From IMG/VR virus record IMGVR_UViG_3300027511_000001, positions 1 through 46,160 of that record: a stretch of DNA of 46,160 nucleotides. One strand, 5' to 3'. This document shows positions 40,425-46,160 of the stretch, one piece after another. The DNA is from a virus. Each line of letters begins with the position of its first letter. Within the stretch, counting starts at the first letter, position 1. The position numbers and the translations under genes were made by a program. The notes below the pieces were generated by a model. It saw only the letters and a list, made by a program, of their open reading frames with translations. It was not told the origin of the DNA and made no database searches.

Positions 40425-40840
40425 TAGCTAACCTTAAAAGTCTCAGAATCACACTTGCCTTCAACACAAGCTTCGATTCTGCAATCTCCAACTTTCTCAC
40501 CTTTAACCGTTGTTACAAATTCCTCTTCATCTCTAATTGAGCAAGCATCTGAATGAGTCCATTTAACTCCAGATTTAATATCACAATCAGGATCACGAGG
40601 TTTATTATCTTTATCTTTTGGAGTTACATCAATTCTTTCGGACTGACCAACAGCTAGTGATGCAGGGAATGCAGAAATATTAACTTTAGCTACTTCTGCA
40701 CAAGTTCCATTTGTAAATCCATCGGGTCTTCCACCATCTGCAAGGGAAACAATTTGAGTTACAGTAACTGTCACATCAGGTGCAGTAGGAGGATTACACG
40801 CAATTAATGCTAGGGCTAAAATTAAAATAAAATATTTCAT
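40424..40840 (-). CDS. Lipoprotein with immunoglobulin-like domain
   Basis: The product has 138 residues with a short hydrophobic signal ending LIAC (Cys15, good lipobox) and a GAAGGA ribosome site. The body has strand patterns of a bacterial Ig-like domain (VNISAFPASLAVGQSERIDVTPKDKDN) and several Cys pairs. It probably ends on the periplasmic face of a host membrane. It could be an exclusion protein or an outer spanin-like factor, but length and sequence do not match a typical spanin. Confidence 0.6.
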   Translation of the reverse strand: MKYFILILALALIACNPPTAPDVTVTVTQIVSLADGGRPDGFTNGTCAEVAKVNISAFPASLAVGQSERIDVTPKDKDNKPRDPDCDIKSGVKWTHSDACSIRDEEEFVTTVKGEKVGDCRIEACVEGKCDSETFKVS

Positions 40841-40933
40841 TTGTCCTTCTATGTTTTCTTACAAAAAATGACTTTAATAAAGGCAGAACGATTATCAAAA
40901 GAAGTGCCAGTAAATGTTTGTGCTGCAACTGTA

Positions 40934-43003
40934 TTAAGGATGCAACCAAACAATTGCTGCGTTGTTAGCGCCGCCTGATACAGTTCCAATTGTTGTAGGC
41001 GGTACACCAGCCGCACTAGATGTAGAGCTTGTTCCGGTAATTACGAAATCAGCATTAACCAGCGTAGTAAACACGGAAGCTATGGATTCTCCAGCCACAA
41101 CTACGGATCCATTGTCGCAAGTGAAACCAAGCCAATAGACGCTAGGATACAGAGTAACAGGCGTTCCTAACGTGGTGCTTTTTGCGCCAGTGCTGGTAGT
41201 CACTACGGCTCCGGTAGTAATTAAGCGAGTAGTGCCCAGAGCATCATAGATAGCTGCCCCACAATTAGATGCGGCTTGAGCAGTTGTTACCGAGAAGACG
41301 ACTTTAGTGACTTTTAGGGTGTACTCCAGAGTAAACTGATGAACATTCATCGCGTTGGCACCTGGATTATTCCAGGTATCTCCATCTGCTGCTATATAAG
41401 GATTGCCTGCGGGCGCAAGGAATCCTCCAACGTTAGTAGTAGTGAGTCTTGCTCCCGCTCCACCAGTCGCACTATCCGGAAAAGTTGTCAACACTTCACC
41501 TACTGTTCCAGACCCAGCTTTTGCACCTCCAGCAAGATTGAGGTTTCCGCCATTCGCATTTCCAACAGTTCCGTCTCCAGCGGAAAGTGTAAATGCTGCG
41601 CCGGCTACACCTGAGGTTGTCGAATCTCCGCCTTTCAATTCATATGCTGTAGCTGTTCCTGCATCTGAACCAAATTGAATAATTGCGGCAGATTCTCTAC
41701 AATGCCACGTATCAACAGCAGCACCAACAGCAGTGCCCACTGAAATACATCCTGGGCTTTCAGTAAATCCACTGATAGCACCAAATACTTTAGTTCCACC
41801 AACAGCTAAGGCAGTTGTTGTTCCACCAGTATCAAATAATGCATAAGTACCATCATGACTAACACTAGTCCATTGAGTTGTGCTTTGCGCTGCAGAATGA
41901 ACGAATAAAGTTGGATCAGTAGTCGCAGCATGTGCAAAATCAAATGCATCATCTTGACGTTCAGCAATTACCCAATGATTTGATACCGTGCCCGTTAAGA
42001 GCATTCCCGTATCAACAGTCTGAACCGTATTAAAAGAAATACCTGGCCGGGTATCTCCTACAGTAGTTCCAAGATTTAAGATAATATCATTGTTGAATGC
42101 AAAAGTTCCAGATACAACTGCTGCGGCACCACCATCTGCATATTGAAATACTAGAGTAGTATTATCATACAGCTCAAAAATATTGGCTGTAGTCGTAGAA
42201 TTGCTGGCGCCTAATGCAGCTTTACCTGTTAGAAAATTGAAAAATCCAGTAGTATCTACGTCGGCAGATGCACCAGTTAATTCATCAATTTTAAAGAATC
42301 CACCATAAGCTACAGTTGGAGTCGCAGTACCCTGAGCCGCGCCGTAAACTCCAGCCCATTTATCTCCAGCACCTCCACCATCTCCACCAATACGACCCAA
42401 CATTCCAATACCACCAACCGTTGGGTTTGATGCTGCTTTTCCACCTCCGCCAATGCAAACGTTTCCAGTGCAATCAGCAGATCCAAAAACTGCAACGTTA
42501 TTACTAATTAATGTTCCAGCTGCCGCACCAGTATGTGAGCCAAAGATTGCAACTGAGTTAGATCCACCAGTATAGCCTGGTAATAATCTAACACGCATTC
42601 CATAGCGATCACCAGATGCAGTAGATCCGGAACCTGTAATTTCAGCTAAAATACCTTGAGCAGCACCAGCTGTAACTACTGGTAAAGTTCCAGTAATATT
42701 TAAGAAGTTAGAAGTTGAAGATGCCCCAGACATGGTACGACGAAATTCAAATACTGCATCTCCAAGACCGGAGTCAGCATACAGTAATTTCGATGAATCA
42801 CATTGCAGGATTCCAGATGCATCAGAATATGCAACGCAATCTGTACCAGTCGTAAAAATTGTAACGCCTGGTTCTAATTCTGTCGCAGGGCCAGAACTTG
42901 CAGACGGAGCTACAGGAAAAATCTTATTATTGTTGCTTTGTAGATACGCTGTACCTACAAAACAAAAAAGAAGATAAGCCGTAATAATAAGTTTGCGTTT
43001 CAA
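40934..43003 (-). CDS. Large exported fibre- or adhesin-like protein
   Basis: The 689-residue product from TTG (TTGA overlap with the preceding stop) begins MKRKLIITAYLLFCFVGTAYLQ, which looks like a Sec signal peptide. The rest is Gly/Ala/Thr/Ser-rich beta structure with repeated fibre-like phrases such as TGTLPVVTAG, TGAAAGTLISNNVAVFGS and GGTTTALAVGGTKVFGAISG. A signal peptide is unexpected for a virion fibre and fits a protein displayed on the host surface or secreted at lysis. Confidence 0.6.
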   Translation of the reverse strand: MKRKLIITAYLLFCFVGTAYLQSNNNKIFPVAPSASSGPATELEPGVTIFTTGTDCVAYSDASGILQCDSSKLLYADSGLGDAVFEFRRTMSGASSTSNFLNITGTLPVVTAGAAQGILAEITGSGSTASGDRYGMRVRLLPGYTGGSNSVAIFGSHTGAAAGTLISNNVAVFGSADCTGNVCIGGGGKAASNPTVGGIGMLGRIGGDGGGAGDKWAGVYGAAQGTATPTVAYGGFFKIDELTGASADVDTTGFFNFLTGKAALGASNSTTTANIFELYDNTTLVFQYADGGAAAVVSGTFAFNNDIILNLGTTVGDTRPGISFNTVQTVDTGMLLTGTVSNHWVIAERQDDAFDFAHAATTDPTLFVHSAAQSTTQWTSVSHDGTYALFDTGGTTTALAVGGTKVFGAISGFTESPGCISVGTAVGAAVDTWHCRESAAIIQFGSDAGTATAYELKGGDSTTSGVAGAAFTLSAGDGTVGNANGGNLNLAGGAKAGSGTVGEVLTTFPDSATGGAGARLTTTNVGGFLAPAGNPYIAADGDTWNNPGANAMNVHQFTLEYTLKVTKVVFSVTTAQAASNCGAAIYDALGTTRLITTGAVVTTSTGAKSTTLGTPVTLYPSVYWLGFTCDNGSVVVAGESIASVFTTLVNADFVITGTSSTSSAAGVPPTTIGTVSGGANNAAIVWLHP

Positions 43004-43368
43004 TTCTGCACCGATACCGCGTTAATAATGTAGGTGGTTGATACGGCGGCAGCAGTTACTAAAGTTACAGTAGTTTGAGCTGTAGCAGAGCTAGTAAGAT
43101 TTAGGCAGTATTCACGGCCCGGCGCGATGGCAAAAACTTTTGTATCGTCTGTATCAGTTGGGGTCGTGCCATCTAAGGTCGCATAGAGATTATTTGTAGC
43201 CCCAGAATTTAAGATACAGACGCTGGCCGGACCGAATGGCGTTGCAGTTGATCCAACTATGTAGGCATCAGAGGTTGAATCTTGTGTGCCTCTTTTATGC
43301 CAAGTCTTCGGGCCGGCCTGGGCTACTGTCGCAAATAAGAGAAGCAATACTAAAGCAAGTCGTTTCAT
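43000..43368 (-). CDS. Secreted small beta protein
   Basis: The product has 122 residues with an excellent Sec signal peptide (MKRLALVLLLLFATVAQA, cleavage after AQA). The mature part is Thr/Ala/Asn-rich with beta strands. Its stop overlaps the start of the large exported protein, so they may be partners. Function unknown. Confidence 0.6.
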   Translation of the reverse strand: MKRLALVLLLLFATVAQAGPKTWHKRGTQDSTSDAYIVGSTATPFGPASVCILNSGATNNLYATLDGTTPTDTDDTKVFAIAPGREYCLNLTSSATAQTTVTLVTAAAVSTTYIINAVSVQN

Positions 43369-43754
43369 TTCTTAACACACCCACACTTAGTAGAAGACCA
43401 GTAGCCAGTATGGGAGCAATTTTCTGAATGACGACCGTATTGTTGCTCCATCTGATAAACATTCTGACAGGTAAAATCAACTGAATGATTTTGGTGAGGG
43501 GGCTGATCCGCGTTAAATAGAATATAACCTAAACCTTTGGTATTTAAACCAGTGAGTTTGCACATACCTTTTTCAGGTTCGACAGGTTTTGATACCTTCG
43601 GTGCCTCTACTGGTTTATTAATTACGGGGGGTTTAGGGATTTCTACAAGAGGTTTAGCAGCAGGCTTAGGATCTGGGATAATTGGCACAGGCTTCTTCCT
43701 CTTTTTGGGCTTGGGTTTCGGCTTCGGTTTAATCTTGACCTTAGCCTTAGCCAT
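43365..43754 (-). CDS. Lys/Pro-rich protein with C-terminal Cys domain
   Basis: The 129-residue product has residues 1-62 as a Lys/Pro-rich tail-like extension (KVKIKPKPKPKPKKRKK, then PVI, PEAP and PKP repeats). A compact Cys/Trp/Tyr domain follows (CKLTGL, TCQNVYQMEQQYG, NCSHTGYWSSTKCGC) with five Cys. It overlaps both neighbours (TAATG with the small terminase gene, ATGA with the secreted gene). Function unknown; a Pro/Lys-rich linker would suit binding of DNA or cell wall. Confidence 0.55.
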   Translation of the reverse strand: MAKAKVKIKPKPKPKPKKRKKPVPIIPDPKPAAKPLVEIPKPPVINKPVEAPKVSKPVEPEKGMCKLTGLNTKGLGYILFNADQPPHQNHSVDFTCQNVYQMEQQYGRHSENCSHTGYWSSTKCGCVKK

Positions 43755-44236
43755 TATCCCACTCTTTCAATTACCTTGACATCAGTAAAATCAGATTCGG
43801 ATTTAAGTTGTGGGGCATAGATAACGACTTGATTATTAGCTTGTGGGGCAATCTTTTCACCAGTCTTCTCAACAATTACTGCCATATTCTTGGCTACTGA
43901 TAATGCTCCCTTAACGCTCAGCTTTCTAATCTTATCATCCGTAATTACGCCCATCGCAGCTAGCATTTTATCTAGAGCCTGATCTTTTACGGCCTCTAAC
44001 CTTTTCTGAATTTTGTCATGTACTTCAGGCTGAGATCGAGACTCTTTTGCGAGATGGGCCGTGATTGGAGCAATGCCAAAATTTTCCGCGACATCCGCAG
44101 CCTTTTCAAAATGCGCCGAATATCCAATGATCTCGCGGAGTTTATCAGGGATATTTTTGACACCATTGCCCCGGCCGGCCGTATTCTTAACGTGACCTAA
44201 TCGAATTTCTAGCTCGGATTCAGTTATAATTGCCAT
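43754..44236 (-). CDS. Putative terminase small subunit
   Basis: From ATG 44236 the 160-residue product shows helical segments with a helix-turn-helix-like part (KAADVAENFGIAPITAHLAKES) and a helical oligomerisation-like segment (VHDKIQKRLEAVKDQALDKMLAAMG), the plan of small terminases that recognise packaging sites. It is the first gene of the virion operon, but it is separated from the large terminase by about 4.5 kb of exported-protein genes. An alternative is a late regulator. A GGGACCC element overlaps its start codon, where a ribosome site would be expected. Confidence 0.6.
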   Translation of the reverse strand: MAIITESELEIRLGHVKNTAGRGNGVKNIPDKLREIIGYSAHFEKAADVAENFGIAPITAHLAKESRSQPEVHDKIQKRLEAVKDQALDKMLAAMGVITDDKIRKLSVKGALSVAKNMAVIVEKTGEKIAPQANNQVVIYAPQLKSESDFTDVKVIERVG

Positions 44237-44271
44237 GGGACCCAATAAATAGTAAGGTACACCCTGCGTAG

Positions 44272-44300
44272 AATATAGGATAGATGGGACCCTTTGTCAA
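44272..44300 (-). promoter_or_regulatory. Strong sigma70-like promoter of the virion operon
   Basis: On the - strand, TTGACA (44300-44295), a 17-nt spacer and TATATT (44277-44272). The spacer contains GGGTCCCAT (44292-44284), one of four copies of that element. Transcription would start about 30 nt before the small terminase ATG. Confidence 0.7.
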
Positions 44301-44344
44301 CCCCCCATTTCAACCCATCTTGGGTCAATTGTTTACCTTGGATT

Positions 44345-44373
44345 ATTATTAATTGAATGGGACCCTTTTTAAA
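44345..44373 (-). promoter_or_regulatory. Second, weaker promoter of the same design
   Basis: On the - strand, TTTAAA (44373-44368), 17 nt, then AATAAT (44350-44345). The spacer again contains GGGTCCCAT (44365-44357) at the same offset as in the first promoter. The -35 box is only 4/6 consensus. Confidence 0.45.
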
Positions 44374-44419
44374 ACTGAAGTAGAAAACAAATGACAAACA
44401 CATATGATAGCTACAGTGA

Positions 44420-44432
44420 CCCCCCTGGGGGG
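44420..44432. repeat. Perfect C6-T-G6 dyad
   Basis: Six C, one T, six G form a perfect short palindrome directly before the fourth ATGGGACCC copy. It could be a protein site, a barrier or a terminator arm for rightward transcription. Confidence 0.5.
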
Positions 44433-44572
44433 AAATGGGACCCATAAAAATTGAGGGGTGGGGGGTGGGTATCGTTCATATATGTACAGTATAGCCCAAG
44501 TTTTTTTATACTCATATATGTTGAGCATCATGCACTCATACACCTTACACTCTTAACAAGTGGACATGTCTT

Positions 44573-44592
44573 ATAATCAGACGTCCGATTAT
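44573..44592. promoter_or_regulatory. 20-bp palindrome on a -10-like TATAAT
   Basis: ATAATCAGACGTCCGATTAT matches its own reverse complement at 18 of 20 positions and overlaps TATAAT (44572-44577). It lies about 100 nt before the rightward gene at 44690. No good -35 box is spaced correctly, so an activator may be needed. It is a candidate operator. Confidence 0.5.
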
Positions 44593-44689
44593 GTCCGGTT
44601 TCATGACAGTGATTGAGACGAGGCCTCATGTTTAAACGAGTTAGCTCATGGCACGGGCGATGCATATATGTTGGGTAGGAGGATAGGAT

Positions 44690-44869
44690 ATGGTAGCATG
44701 GAAGGTCGGCCGGCTTAGAGAAAAGGGTAAGCTTAAAGTTTACGTTGCCTTCGGCCACTATCGAGGTTCACACTTCGTTACCAAATCAGTTTGCGTCCCA
44801 GACCGGCCTTGGTCTGCCGAATTCTTTGACATGCTCAGCGACAGAATCGAGATTGAAGGGAAAAAGTAA
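44690..44869 (+). CDS. 59-residue protein with strong ribosome site
   Basis: The ATG is preceded by a perfect AGGAGG (44677-44682) at ideal spacing. The protein is basic with an all-beta start (LKVYVAFGHYRGSHFVTKSVCVP) and a helix (WSAEFFDMLSDRIEIE). Codons are more GC-rich than in the rest of the genome. It is the first rightward gene of the right-end control region, and a strong ribosome site suggests immediate high expression after infection. No family recognised. It could be a host-takeover or regulatory protein. Confidence 0.6.
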   Translation: MVAWKVGRLREKGKLKVYVAFGHYRGSHFVTKSVCVPDRPWSAEFFDMLSDRIEIEGKK

Positions 44870-45018
44870 AAAGTAGACAAACGCGCGCGAGATTGCGGTC
44901 TAAACTCCGCATCCTCACCTAGACCCCTAGACCTACCCTGGACCTTAACCCCCCAGGATAGATCTAAGGACCTAACCAAAGTGGTAAAGATAACACAGTA
45001 TAAGGATAGAATTAGACC

Positions 45019-45046
45019 TTGACAGGATTGGGAAAGAGCCTACCTT
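45019..45046 (+). promoter_or_regulatory. Candidate promoter upstream of the 155-residue gene
   Basis: TTGACA (45019-45024), 16 nt, then TACCTT (45041-45046; 3 of 6, with the key T-A...T positions kept). It would drive the gene at 45112. The stretch 44870-45018 before it shows no gene. Confidence 0.4.
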
Positions 45047-45083
45047 ATGCTTACAAGCTTCGGCAATGATGCTGGAGGTTAGC

Positions 45084-45188
45084 ATGAGAAAGAAAGAAAG
45101 AAGGAAAGCAAATGTCGAGTATCAGTCGCGAGGAATTGAAGGATTCGGACGGAGAGGTTATCGGCGAAGTGGACGTCGAAACTCTTGA
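45084..45188 (+). CDS. 34-residue basic leader frame (tentative)
   Basis: The ATG has GGAGG (45074-45078) 5 nt upstream. The frame encodes an Arg/Lys-rich peptide overlapping the start of the larger gene in another frame. It could be a leader that adjusts translation of the following gene, or chance. Confidence 0.25.
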   Translation: MRKKERRKANVEYQSRGIEGFGRRGYRRSGRRNS

Positions 45189-45579
45189 CGCCGTGGCTTT
45201 CGAGCCGTCTGAGGCACTGTCGGAGGCTATCAAGGTCGGCAGCGTCAAAACTTCGCAGCGTGTCGTCGAGGTTTTCGCAAAGAATAAGGCTGGCGACGTG
45301 ACGCGAGTCTATCGCCAGTCTTACACGAAGTGCACCGCTGAAAACGAGGCAGGGGCTCTAGCCCTTCCCGGCGTTGATGGTGACGAATCCAAAATTTGGG
45401 ATTTCGTCTCGGCACGCGCGGATAGCAACGTTTATCAGCCGATTTACGTTCGTCTTCGTAACGCCGCTCAGGGACCGGAAAAGGCCGTGGCCCGCATGGC
45501 CAAGCTTTTCGAGGGACTTACGCCGTCGCAGCGTGAGGCGGCTCGTGAAGCGCTCAAGGCTGCTGGAGTTCTTGACTAA
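45112..45579 (+). CDS. 155-residue acidic/helical protein, GC-rich codons
   Basis: It starts MSSISREELKDSDGEVIGEVDVETLDAV and ends MAKLFEGLTPSQREAAREALKAAG, a helical C-terminus. The body is mixed alpha-beta. AAGGA lies before the ATG. The gene is clearly more GC-rich than the rest, especially at third positions, which points to highly expressed codon usage or a different origin. I do not recognise the family. The position near a predicted promoter suggests an early, abundant protein. Confidence 0.65.
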   Translation: MSSISREELKDSDGEVIGEVDVETLDAVAFEPSEALSEAIKVGSVKTSQRVVEVFAKNKAGDVTRVYRQSYTKCTAENEAGALALPGVDGDESKIWDFVSARADSNVYQPIYVRLRNAAQGPEKAVARMAKLFEGLTPSQREAAREALKAAGVLD

Positions 45580-45607
45580 GCTTCGCTCACAACGTAATGT
45601 AAATTTG

Positions 45608-45679
45608 TACCTTTAAATTCTACCGGGGTTTGGAATTCATCAAAATTCATAAACCCAAACCTCGGTAGCCTTAAAGGTA
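45608..45679 (+). ncRNA. 72-nt long hairpin between two genes
   Basis: The outer arm TACCTTTAA (45608-45616) pairs with TTAAAGGTA (45671-45679). After a small internal loop, TACCGGGGTTTGG (45621-45633) pairs with CCAAACCTCGGTA (45655-45667) with a single G-U. The terminal loop is 21 nt. There is no T-run. It may be an RNase III processing site, a regulatory RNA element for the gene at 45713, or a DNA cruciform. Confidence 0.65.
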
Positions 45680-45712
45680 GCAAATAAATGACCTAAAGGA
45701 GCAAAGACAAAA

Positions 45713-45970
45713 ATGAATAAAGAAAAGAAAAGCAAGCTAATTGAATACAAGAATATTTATGTAGTCATATTGCCAGATGAATGCCATATCATTTGTATGG
45801 GTTCCGATGGTAAATGGGACGACAGCTACAACTACAAGTACAACTACTACAGCTATACCTACAACTACTACAACTGTAACTACTACAGCTACAACTACAA
45901 CTACTACAGCTACAAGTACAACTACTACCAAGCCGATATCTCTAATTTTGAGCCTATTTTCACAAAGTAG
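45713..45970 (+). CDS. Tyr/Asn-rich repeat protein
   Basis: The 85-residue product has an AAAGGAG ribosome site. Residues 1-37 look like an ordinary small domain (LIEYKNIYVVILPDECHIICMGSDG). Residues about 38-72 are almost only Tyr, Asn, Ser, Lys and Thr in near-repeats such as YNYYSYNYNYYSY. The repeat DNA is a run of related TAC/AAC triplets, so its length may vary. Such Tyr-rich sequences can self-associate. In another frame the same DNA is Thr-rich; the ribosome site supports the Tyr frame. Confidence 0.55.
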   Translation: MNKEKKSKLIEYKNIYVVILPDECHIICMGSDGKWDDSYNYKYNYYSYTYNYYNCNYYSYNYNYYSYKYNYYQADISNFEPIFTK

Positions 45971-45981
45971 TTTCAATTTTA

Positions 45982-46093
45982 GGTTTCTTTGAATTCTCAG
46001 CGACTTCTCTATTAGGTCTCTAAGCGGTCCCTACGGGACTTTTAGGGGTTAACCCTAACTAGATCAGTCACTTAGCCTGACCCCTCCCTCTCC
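45982..46093. repeat. Right arm of degenerate inverted terminal repeat
   Basis: Blocks 45982-45992, 46006-46015 and 46070-46093 are inverted copies, in order, of blocks at 214-224, 180-189 and 111-136. From 46094 to the end I see only G-rich runs and no gene. Confidence 0.5.
46027..46043 (+). terminator. Intrinsic terminator near the right end
   Basis: GTCCC-TAC-GGGAC followed by TTTT, 57 nt after the last rightward gene. The stem is short at 5 bp. It lies inside the right-end repeat region. Confidence 0.55.
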
Positions 46094-46160
46094 CCCCGAA
46101 TCGGTAGGGGGGTGTCTAGGGGGTGATTTGGGGGTGTTTAGATGTAGTTTGTTTATTCTT

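Larger units (their letters stand above)
44235..44443. repeat. Four copies of ATGGGACCC (operator-like)
   Basis: Exact 9-mers start at 44235, 44284, 44357 and 44435, spaced 49, 73 and 78 nt. GGGACCC is an odd palindrome. Copies 2 and 3 lie between -35 and -10 boxes, copy 1 covers the small terminase start codon, and copy 4 is part of the full palindrome ATGGGACCCAT. I noticed no other GGGACCC in the window. The rest of 44237-44689 holds no convincing gene. Confidence 0.7.

Noticed and set aside
41339-41678. Rightward Ser/Pro- and Ala-rich frames
   Set aside because: They are shadows of the Gly/Ala/Thr-rich exported fibre-like gene on the other strand.
44528-44979. Two leftward frames upstream of the small terminase
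   Set aside because: No ribosome sites, no recognisable composition, and one lies opposite the rightward gene at 44690 with its strong AGGAGG.
45830-45930. CRISPR-like array
   Set aside because: The repeats are triplet-based and contiguous, without spacers of constant length.
45777-45992. Thr-rich frame over the triplet repeat as a gene
   Set aside because: It lacks a ribosome site; the Tyr/Asn frame has AAAGGAG and an ordinary N-terminal domain.

Overview
This window looks like a nearly complete genome of a short-tailed (podovirus-like) double-stranded DNA phage of a diderm, Gram-negative-type bacterium. The evidence is a terminase, a portal, a scaffold protein, an HK97-type capsid, a head-tail adaptor, a tail-tube-like protein and a very large internal virion protein. 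No tape-measure or tail-sheath gene is visible. The host envelope is inferred from several predicted lipoproteins and one outer-membrane-barrel-like protein. Base composition is AT-rich (about 40% GC by eye) but dotted with short GC-rich palindromes. No integrase, lysogeny repressor or phage RNA polymerase is recognised, so transcription probably uses host sigma70-type RNA polymerase.

The layout is two converging arms. The left arm (240-16465, + strand) is a tightly packed early/replication operon. It encodes a SNF2-type helicase, a Cas4/RecB-like nuclease, a Sak4-like RecA-fold ATPase, a DUF669-like protein, a MazG-like pyrophosphohydrolase, a deaminase, a UDG-exonuclease-PolA fusion and a DUF3987-type ATPase. 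More than a dozen tiny zinc-ribbon or single-helix membrane proteins lie between them, mostly joined by ATGA or TAATG overlaps. A tRNA-Leu(UAA) gene lies inside an open frame at 10.1 kb. Two predicted lipoproteins, one HExxH-containing and one with five Cys-rich repeats, lie at 4.2-5.9 kb.

The right arm (44236-16416, - strand) is the virion operon. In transcription order it runs: putative small terminase, an island of exported proteins (signal peptides, lipoprotein, barrel, holin-like), large terminase, portal, scaffold, capsid, small proteins, head-tail adaptor, beta-helix protein, tail-tube-like protein, fibre proteins, Gly/Met/Gln-rich proteins (with an acetyltransferase-like and a PAPS-reductase-like gene among them), and a 1138-residue internal protein. 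The arms meet tail to tail at 16416-16465.

The right-hand control region (44.2-46.1 kb) is the most unusual part. Four copies of a GGGACCC-centred element lie upstream of the small terminase gene; two sit inside the spacers of sigma70-like promoters. It also holds a 20-bp palindrome, two or three rightward genes of distinct composition, a 72-nt long hairpin and a Tyr/Asn-rich repeat protein. The two window ends share colinear blocks in inverted orientation, so they are either degenerate inverted terminal repeats or, if the molecule is circular, the arms of a large dyad around the 30-T run. A sigma70-like promoter near the left end (81-109) would drive the left arm.
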